Below are positions 59,040 through 64,000 of a stretch of DNA of 64,000 bases, piece by piece. Made by a program: the position numbers and the translations under genes. The stretch is from Lactococcus allomyrinae. GTDB taxonomy: Bacteria; Bacillota; Bacilli; Lactobacillales; Streptococcaceae. Where the stretch lies: the NCBI RefSeq assembly GCF_003627095.1, contig NZ_CP032627.1, forward strand, positions 496,001-560,000, read 5' to 3'. Within the stretch, counting starts at the first letter, position 1. Each line of letters starts with the position of its first letter. A model generated the notes under the pieces. The model was not told the DNA's origin. It saw nothing but the letters and a program-made list of their open reading frames with translations, and did no database searches.

Positions 59040-59458
59040 TAGTACGCTAGTTTTGTTCTAATTTAGCAAGTGCATACTATCGGACCTTTGGTTGGGCTAC
59101 GCTGTCGATGCTTGCTATGGGGCTACGTACTTTGCACGCCGTTCTACGAACGGTCTCTATGCAACTTCATTGCTCTACTGTCCATTTGCTTAGCTGCTAA
59201 AGCAGCAAGAGCAAAAGCAAAGCACCTAGTCACAATCGCAATTCCCCCACCTCTTAAAGATGGCAGGATAGACTTTAGAGATAGTCACTTAGAGTGAATG
59301 GATAACGTAGCAAAGCGAGAGGTGTGACCTCATAGCTTGAGATTAAGCAGACTGTTGCACTTTTAGATGCGTACAGGTTGCTTAGTTGTTACACCTTGAG
59401 GTTTTACCCTAACATTGGTGGGAAAAAGAATCTCCCACCAATGAAGTAGCTACTTCAA
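59040..59458. repeat. Modular intergenic repeat, copy 12
   Basis: Opens TTAGCAAGTGCATACTA, includes CGTTCTACGAACGG, GCTGCTAAAGCAGC, CCCCCACCTCTTAAAGATGGC, GTAGCAAAGCGAGAGG and GACCTCATA, and ends ACCCTAACATTGGTGGGA...TCTCCCACCAATGAAGTAGCTACTTC. Both end sequences are well preserved. No gene. Confidence 0.8.
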
Positions 59459-59461
59459 AAT

Positions 59462-59490
59462 CCTGCCAGATTAACTGGCAGGGTTCTTTT
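59462..59490 (+). terminator. Terminator next to repeat copy 12
   Basis: CCTGCCAG-ATTAA-CTGGCAGG followed by GTTCTTTT. Confidence 0.7.
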
Positions 59491-59500
59491 ATTTGTGGTG

Positions 59501-59941
59501 TTATGAGATTCCTTTTTTTATTTTCCTTTTATATTGATATTGTTTTATTTGAAAATGAAGCCAGCAACCTACACAGAAACCGCTTAAGGCTACACTTGCT
59601 GCGATGAAAACGAGCGTGGCAAAGATAATAGCGAGAATAAGATGACCAAAAAGCGAAGCAGTTAGGCTTGCTGTTAAGAGTACAGTGGCAATAATTTGAT
59701 TAAAACGTAAATCAGACTTATCTTCCAAGAGATATTCAGAAGCTTTCTTTTTTAGAAAACGTTTTGCAATAAGAATGACAAAATTTCGTTCAAAGAAAAT
59801 ACCTAAAAAACCAGCAAGGATAGGGAGCAGGAGGACCCAATAAAATTGGGTGAAAACGGCAAGAATAATACTGATGACGATTACAGTTTGATTGGTGCGT
59901 ACAAGTGGACGAGGAACACCTTGGATACTAGGTTTGCTCAT
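59501..59941 (-). CDS. DUF4395 membrane protein
   Basis: 146 residues with four hydrophobic segments. RTNQTVIVI near the start and the end motif ALSGFCVGCWLHF, with a CxxC pair, are typical of DUF4395, proteins often associated with thiol or sulfur metabolism. Function unknown. A ribosome site AAGGAGAT lies upstream of its ATG. The 290 nt beyond it, up to the kinase terminator, hold nothing I recognise. Confidence 0.8.
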   Translation of the reverse strand: MSKPSIQGVPRPLVRTNQTVIVISIILAVFTQFYWVLLLPILAGFLGIFFERNFVILIAKRFLKKKASEYLLEDKSDLRFNQIIATVLLTASLTASLFGHLILAIIFATLVFIAASVALSGFCVGCWLHFQIKQYQYKRKIKKGIS

Positions 59942-60220
59942 AAGAAATCTCCTTCAAGAATTTTGAGTTTCTACAGATGTTTTAAAAACTCTGTAGGAAC
60001 TCGTAGTTAATCTACTAGAACTACTTTAAAATGGGATTGTATTTTTATTAATCGTTCTACAATTGTCAAGTTCTGGCGCATTTTTTGTGTTAGAACAGGT
60101 GCGGAGTACCATAAATCATTGTGATTTTTAAAATGGTTTGGCTATAGTTTGATTTTATCTTATTTGAGGAGAGATGGGTTTAAAAATTTTTTATGATGAG
60201 TGACAAGTTTAATAAAGGTA

Positions 60221-60257
60221 GATAAAAAGACTTCTGTTAGTACACTAACAGAAGTCT
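60221..60257 (-). terminator. Terminator of the two-component operon
   Basis: AGACTTCTGTTAG/CTAACAGAAGTCT, a perfect 13 bp stem with a 4 nt loop, T run on the minus strand. Confidence 0.88.
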
Positions 60258-60284
60258 ATATCTATTGCTTGAAGCTGTATAAAG

Positions 60285-60302
60285 CTGTCAGTATGCTGAC
60301 AG
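60285..60302. repeat. CTGTCAG palindrome downstream of the kinase gene
   Basis: CTGTCAG-TATG-CTGACAG in non-coding DNA between the kinase stop codon and its terminator. Confidence 0.85.
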
Positions 60303-60311
60303 AGTGTTTGT

Positions 60312-61886
60312 TTATAGGGTAACGGTAAAAGTTGTCCCTTTTCCGATAATACTGACGACGTCGATGTGTCCTTGAAGTTCCTGAACGTTTTTTTCGACAA
60401 TAGAGAGCCCAAGTCCAGTTCCTCTGACTTCTGAACGACTTTCATCAACACGATAGAAACGGTCAAAAATACGTTCTTTTTGGATTTCTGTCAGCCCGGG
60501 TCCATTGTCAGTGACACTAAAGATTACTTTTCTATCTTTGGTTTGAAGGCTGACAATGATTTTCCCATCATTTGGTGTGTATTTAATAGCATTCTCGATG
60601 AGATTTTCAAAAATGCTATGAACCATTTGCTGGTTGGTTTTAAAAGTTATATTGTCAACTTGAGCTTCCAAATGGAGATTTTTTTCCGAGATTTGCGGAC
60701 GAGAGGTGTTCAAAATATCTTGGATGAGTGTGGTAAGGTTGAGCTTTTTCTTATCAATTCGATGATTTTGTTTGGTTAAAAGCAGAGTGTCCTGCACCAA
60801 ATTCATCAAACGAGAACTTTCTTTATTGATAATTGCTGCAAAGTTTTTACCTTCTTCTTGAGAGATATCATCAGATTCCAAAAGTTCAGCAAAGCCTTTG
60901 ATAGAAGTAAGAGGTGTTTTCAATTCGTGCGAAACATTGGCAATAAAGGCGTTGTGAGCATCTAATGTACGATAGTAGCTTGTAACATCCATCATAGTAA
61001 CGAGAAAACGGCTATCAAGTTCTGGCAAAGGTGTAATCCGAACTTGATAATAGGCGGCTATTTCTTCAAAATAAAAGAGTTTTTCTTGAATATCAGGATG
61101 GAGCATTTTATCAACTAGGAAGGTCAGAAAATCGGCATAAGGACTAAAAATATCAAGATTATGCGTATCTGTAAATTCATTTTTAAAGGCAGCATTGGTT
61201 TTACGAATTTTACCTTTGTTGTTGTAGATAAAGATAGGAAATTGGAAAAATTCAATGAATTCATAGAGGTTTTCTTTTTTCTCAGTATGAGATAATGCTT
61301 GTCGCTGAATGCTTTCGCCAAGTGTATTTAGTGCTGTTGTGATACGGTCATCTTTTTCACTGATGAGATAACTTTGAGTAAGTGGGCTACGCTCAATATT
61401 TTTAATTTTTGCAACAGTGTTTTCGGTAAAATTGCGCAATTCACGAGCTCGATTGAGGACTTGGAAGCCTACACCGAGATAAATTAAAATAGCAAAAGTA
61501 ACCGTGGCAAAGCTGATGAACCAAGAGGGTGTTCTACTTTCGGTAATTTGCAGATAATTTTTGACCTGCCCATCATCGAAAATCGGGCTTGTAATCGTAA
61601 TCTTAGATCGGGTCAAATCCCTTGAGTAAGCAGCACCATGTGCAATTTTTCTTGTGTCAGAATCATCTGTAGCTTTGGGGAGAAGCTCAAAACCTTTAGG
61701 GAGAGAAACATTGGGATGTTTTTCAAGAAAAAGTTGAATATTACTTGAGCGTTCAAGCACTCGATTGGTATCATTATTAAGAATATTTTGATTGAGCAAA
61801 ATAACTAAACTCAAAGTTGCGATGATATAAATCACCGTCAAAATGACGATGTTTCTAAGCTTCGTTTTCTTCAAAGTAGTAACCAA
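60312..61886 (-). CDS. Sensor histidine kinase, PhoR/VicK-like
   Basis: 524 residues. Membrane segments at about 12-33 and 126-147 flank an extracellular sensor loop; a HAMP-like linker, a PAS domain (about 218-310) and the kinase core follow. HisKA: NVSHELKTPLTSIKG with the phosphorylated His. ATPase: ENLIENAIKYTPND (N box), VTDNGPGL (G1), RTDS-like FDRFYRVDESRSE and GTGLGLSIVEK (G2). TTG start overlapping the regulator gene by 32 nt; a TTG 12 nt further in is also possible. The stimulus is unknown. Confidence 0.93.
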   Translation of the reverse strand: MVTTLKKTKLRNIVILTVIYIIATLSLVILLNQNILNNDTNRVLERSSNIQLFLEKHPNVSLPKGFELLPKATDDSDTRKIAHGAAYSRDLTRSKITITSPIFDDGQVKNYLQITESRTPSWFISFATVTFAILIYLGVGFQVLNRARELRNFTENTVAKIKNIERSPLTQSYLISEKDDRITTALNTLGESIQRQALSHTEKKENLYEFIEFFQFPIFIYNNKGKIRKTNAAFKNEFTDTHNLDIFSPYADFLTFLVDKMLHPDIQEKLFYFEEIAAYYQVRITPLPELDSRFLVTMMDVTSYYRTLDAHNAFIANVSHELKTPLTSIKGFAELLESDDISQEEGKNFAAIINKESSRLMNLVQDTLLLTKQNHRIDKKKLNLTTLIQDILNTSRPQISEKNLHLEAQVDNITFKTNQQMVHSIFENLIENAIKYTPNDGKIIVSLQTKDRKVIFSVTDNGPGLTEIQKERIFDRFYRVDESRSEVRGTGLGLSIVEKNVQELQGHIDVVSIIGKGTTFTVTL

Positions 61887-62562
61887 ATCCTCGTTTTGTT
61901 TTGATGTATCGATTGTCTAATTTTTTTCTTATTTTTGAGATAAGAACATCAATAGTTCTTGTTTCTGCGGATTCTGAAATTCCCCAAAAATGCTTGAGCA
62001 ACTCTTCTCGACTGATGACTTCGCCTTGTCTTTCTGCTAAAAGTTCTAAAATTTCAAATTCTCGCTTGGTTAAATCCAAAATTTTCCCGTCAAAAGTGAC
62101 TTCTTTTTTGACAAAATCAATTTCCATTCTGTCAGTAATCAATGAGGTCGGTTTGTTGTTGTCAGTGCTGACAGAATTTTTAGTAACATCATTATACATC
62201 TGACTACGACGAATCAATGCGTTGGCACGTACGATAATTTCTTTCATTGGAGTGGTTTTATCCAAATATTCATCAGAACCTGCTGACAAACCTGTCAGTT
62301 TCATTTCGTCATCATCTCGCGCTGTCAAAATCAAAATCGGTGTAAAATTTCCTTCCTTACGAAGTTTTTTTGTTACTTCAATCCCAGAAAATTCAGGCAT
62401 CATGAGATCTAATAAGATTAAATCAAATGGATTTTTTCTCACCTTATCATAAGCTTTTTTTCCATCATCAGCTGTCGTCACTTCAAAATCATTTTGACGG
62501 AAATGATAGGAGAGAAGGGTCAAAATTGACCGATCGTCATCAGCAATTAAAATTTTTTTCAT
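61855..62562 (-). CDS. OmpR/PhoB-family response regulator
   Basis: 235 residues from the ATG complementing 62560-62562. Receiver: ILIADDD, phosphorylated Asp in LILLDLMMPE, Thr in ILTARDD and the conserved Lys near DEYLDKTTP. The winged-helix output domain has LTKREFEILELLAERQGEVISREELLKHFW and ends KRGFGYYFE. A TATAAT lies only 7 nt before the ATG on the minus strand and no ribosome site is visible, so the mRNA may be leaderless. A palindrome at 62159 encodes VSTD in the interdomain linker. Confidence 0.93.
   Translation of the reverse strand: MKKILIADDDRSILTLLSYHFRQNDFEVTTADDGKKAYDKVRKNPFDLILLDLMMPEFSGIEVTKKLRKEGNFTPILILTARDDDEMKLTGLSAGSDEYLDKTTPMKEIIVRANALIRRSQMYNDVTKNSVSTDNNKPTSLITDRMEIDFVKKEVTFDGKILDLTKREFEILELLAERQGEVISREELLKHFWGISESAETRTIDVLISKIRKKLDNRYIKTKRGFGYYFEENEA
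62159..62176. repeat. Palindrome in response regulator linker
   Basis: TTGTCAGTGCTGACAGAA, read on the minus strand as NSVSTD between the receiver and DNA-binding domains; an outward pair is at 62281-62299. Confidence 0.8.
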
Positions 62563-62642
62563 ACTTTTTATTATAACAAATGAATGATGATTTTGCTCCC
62601 AAAGATTCATATCTTTTGCTAAATAAAAACAGTTAATTTTAT

Positions 62643-62671
62643 TTGACAATATACCCATTGGGGTATATAAT
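62643..62671 (+). promoter_or_regulatory. Promoter with CsoR/CstR-type operator
   Basis: TTGACA (62643-62648), 17 bp, TATAAT (62666-62671). The spacer is filled by TATACCC-ATTG-GGGTATA (62650-62667), an inverted repeat of the kind bound by CsoR-family repressors, including the persulfide sensor CstR. The regulator gene itself is not in the window. Confidence 0.75.
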
Positions 62672-62806
62672 GAATTCATTAAACTATTATTTCTACTTTG
62701 AAAAGATATCTGTAGAAAAGCAATTCGCATATTATGCGCTGTTTTTGCGCCATGAAAATATCGAGAAATATAGAAGTAGAGCAAGCTAGAAAAACTGGAG
62801 AGTAAA

Positions 62807-63100
62807 ATGAAAGCTGTAACAATACAAGAATTAACACAAGCAATGGCTAGCAAATCAGTTATTATTGATGTCCGCGAAAGCAATGAATATAAAGCAGGGC
62901 ACGTACCAACGGCAAAAAATATTCCTTTGAGTGAGCTTGCCGTGCGGGTAAATGAGGTTGAAAATGGAGCTTATATTATCTGTCAATCTGGTGCGCGGTC
63001 AAAACGTGCTTGTCAATTTTTAGAAAGTAAGGGCTTGAACGTAACAAATGTGAGTGGTGGCACGCTTGCTTGGAAAGGAAATTTGGTAAATAATGGCTAA
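62807..63100 (+). CDS. Single-domain rhodanese
   Basis: 97 residues. IIDVRESNEYKAGHVPTAKNIPL is the rhodanese CDC25-like start, and the active-site loop is CQSGARS with the persulfide-forming Cys. AACTGGAGAG precedes the ATG. It moves sulfane sulfur between thiols. It shares a promoter with the CoA-disulfide reductase gene, overlapping it by 8 nt, which suggests persulfide/sulfide detoxification. Confidence 0.92.
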   Translation: MKAVTIQELTQAMASKSVIIDVRESNEYKAGHVPTAKNIPLSELAVRVNEVENGAYIICQSGARSKRACQFLESKGLNVTNVSGGTLAWKGNLVNNG

Positions 63101-64000
63101 AAAATATCTCATTGTTGGTGGTGTTGCTGGCGGAATGTCTGCCGCAACACGATTGAGAAGGCTCCAAGAGGATGCAGAAATCATTGTTTTTGAAAAAGGC
63201 CCCCATGTGTCATTTGCAAATTGTGGCCTGCCTTATTATGTTGGTGGTGCAATTGAAAATCGTGATGACTTAATTGTTCAATCTGCGCAAGCTTTAAAAG
63301 CACGTTTTAACTTAGACATCCGTGAGAATGCTGAAGTAGTAAAAATTAATGCTGACAATAAAACCATTTCTGTAAGTAGTGATGGAAAAATTTATGTTGA
63401 GCGTTATGATGCATTGATTTTATCACCAGGTGCCAAATCTATTGTTCCACCAATAGTAGGCCTGTCAGAAGCAAAGAATGTATTTACTTTACGAAATATT
63501 CCTGATGTTGACCAAATTATGGCACACATTGAAAAACACCATCCACAATCAGCGCTTGTCATTGGTGCAGGTTTTATCGGGTTGGAGATGGTAGAAAATC
63601 TCAAAAAACGGGGAATAGAAGTCACACTTGTAGAAAAAGCAACTCATGTTTTACCGATGATTGATATAGAAATGGCTGTTCAGGTTCAAAGGGAACTAGC
63701 TAAAAATTCTGTCAGTATACTGACAGGAGTATCTGTCAGTAAATTTACTACGGACAACATTATTTTAGAAGATGGTAGCATTCTGTCAGCAGATATGGTG
63801 ATTCTGTCAGTGGGTGTGCAACCTGAGTCAGCATTGGCTCAAGCAGTTGGAATAGAATTAGGACTACGTGGCGGTATCTTAGTCAATGAAAATTATGAAA
63901 CCTCGATAAAAGATATTTATGCTGTCGGTGATGCGATTATTGTCAAAAATCAGATTACTGAGCAAGATACCTTGATTTCTCTAGCTAGCCCAGCCAATCG
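63093..64000 (+). CDS. CoA-disulfide reductase / NADH oxidase-like flavoprotein (3' partial)
   Basis: The frame opens at ATG 63093 and runs off the window; 302 codons are visible. FAD site: IVGGVAGGMSAATRLRRL. Redox Cys: FANCGLPYYVGG, the single-Cys arrangement of CoA-disulfide reductases and Nox enzymes. NAD site: ALVIGAGFIGLEMVENL; then VQPESALA and YAVGDA. A C-terminal rhodanese domain, as in CoADR-RHD, may lie beyond the edge. AAAGGAAA lies upstream in the rhodanese gene. An 18 bp palindrome encodes SVSILTG. Confidence 0.88.
   Translation, partial: MAKKYLIVGGVAGGMSAATRLRRLQEDAEIIVFEKGPHVSFANCGLPYYVGGAIENRDDLIVQSAQALKARFNLDIRENAEVVKINADNKTISVSSDGKIYVERYDALILSPGAKSIVPPIVGLSEAKNVFTLRNIPDVDQIMAHIEKHHPQSALVIGAGFIGLEMVENLKKRGIEVTLVEKATHVLPMIDIEMAVQVQRELAKNSVSILTGVSVSKFTTDNIILEDGSILSADMVILSVGVQPESALAQAVGIELGLRGGILVNENYETSIKDIYAVGDAIIVKNQITEQDTLISLASPAN
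63709..63726. repeat. Perfect 18 bp palindrome in CoA-disulfide reductase gene
   Basis: CTGTCAGTATACTGACAG, fully self-complementary, read as SVSILTG; two more CTGTCAG words follow within 90 nt. Confidence 0.9.

Overview
The window reads as chromosomal DNA of a low-GC lactic acid bacterium, most likely a Lactococcus. GuaA looks nearly identical to lactococcal GMP synthase from memory, metC-cysK are adjacent as in lactococci, ScrK and the pdp-deoC-cdd-bmpA block are streptococcal/lactococcal in type, and the trp operon is preceded by a tryptophan T-box. I cannot name the species and ran no database search. No tRNA, rRNA, CRISPR array or transposase gene was seen.

Layout. (1) 1-18.8 kb: a host N-glycan foraging locus: GH125 and GH38 alpha-mannosidases, an LplB/LplC/LplA-type ABC importer without its own ATPase, a surface lipoprotein GH85 endoglycosidase with PKD and F5/8-C modules, GH20, GH13, GH1, a DUF624 membrane protein and two ROK sugar kinases. 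(2) 19-21.4 kb: a small lipoprotein and guaA, the latter behind a structured leader. (3) 21.5-24.5 kb: an AT-rich BsuBI/PstI-like restriction-modification island between two copies of the same terminator; its methylase is frameshifted and its endonuclease is intact. (4) 24.6-27.4 kb: metC-cysK and a PsiE-like membrane protein. (5) 27.4-45.9 kb: promoter, T-box (specifier UGG), a 16-codon leader ORF and trpE-G-D-C-F-B-A, with about 16 extra genes threaded between them (five GNATs, two VOC proteins, HIT, histidine phosphatase, HAD, two alpha/beta hydrolases, SDR, isochorismatase, membrane proteins). TrpF carries a C-terminal nucleotidyltransferase-like domain, and trpA is preceded in frame by a MerR fragment. 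(6) 45.9-50.4 kb: a LicT/BglG-controlled beta-glucoside PTS operon. (7) 50.7-59.0 kb: a frameshifted cation efflux gene, coaA, rsmC-like, pdp-deoC-cdd, bmpA and a GntR regulator. (8) 59.5-64 kb: DUF4395 protein, a two-component system, and a rhodanese/CoA-disulfide reductase pair behind a CsoR/CstR-type operator.

Four patterns cut across the gene list. First, a short palindrome, CTGTCAG-N2-4-CTGACAG, recurs more than 20 times, mostly inside coding sequence, where it encodes peptides such as SVLTE or VSTD. Second, a modular intergenic repeat family of about 130-500 bp occupies about a dozen gaps in both orientations. Third, trpD and deoC share an unusual start region in which a base-paired stem (8 bp hairpin in deoC, about 107 nt folded domain in trpD) lies between the Shine-Dalgarno sequence and the AUG. 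Fourth, the three broken genes (methylase, trpD, cation efflux) each lack exactly one base in a G or C run, which suggests either homopolymer sequencing error or shared slippage.
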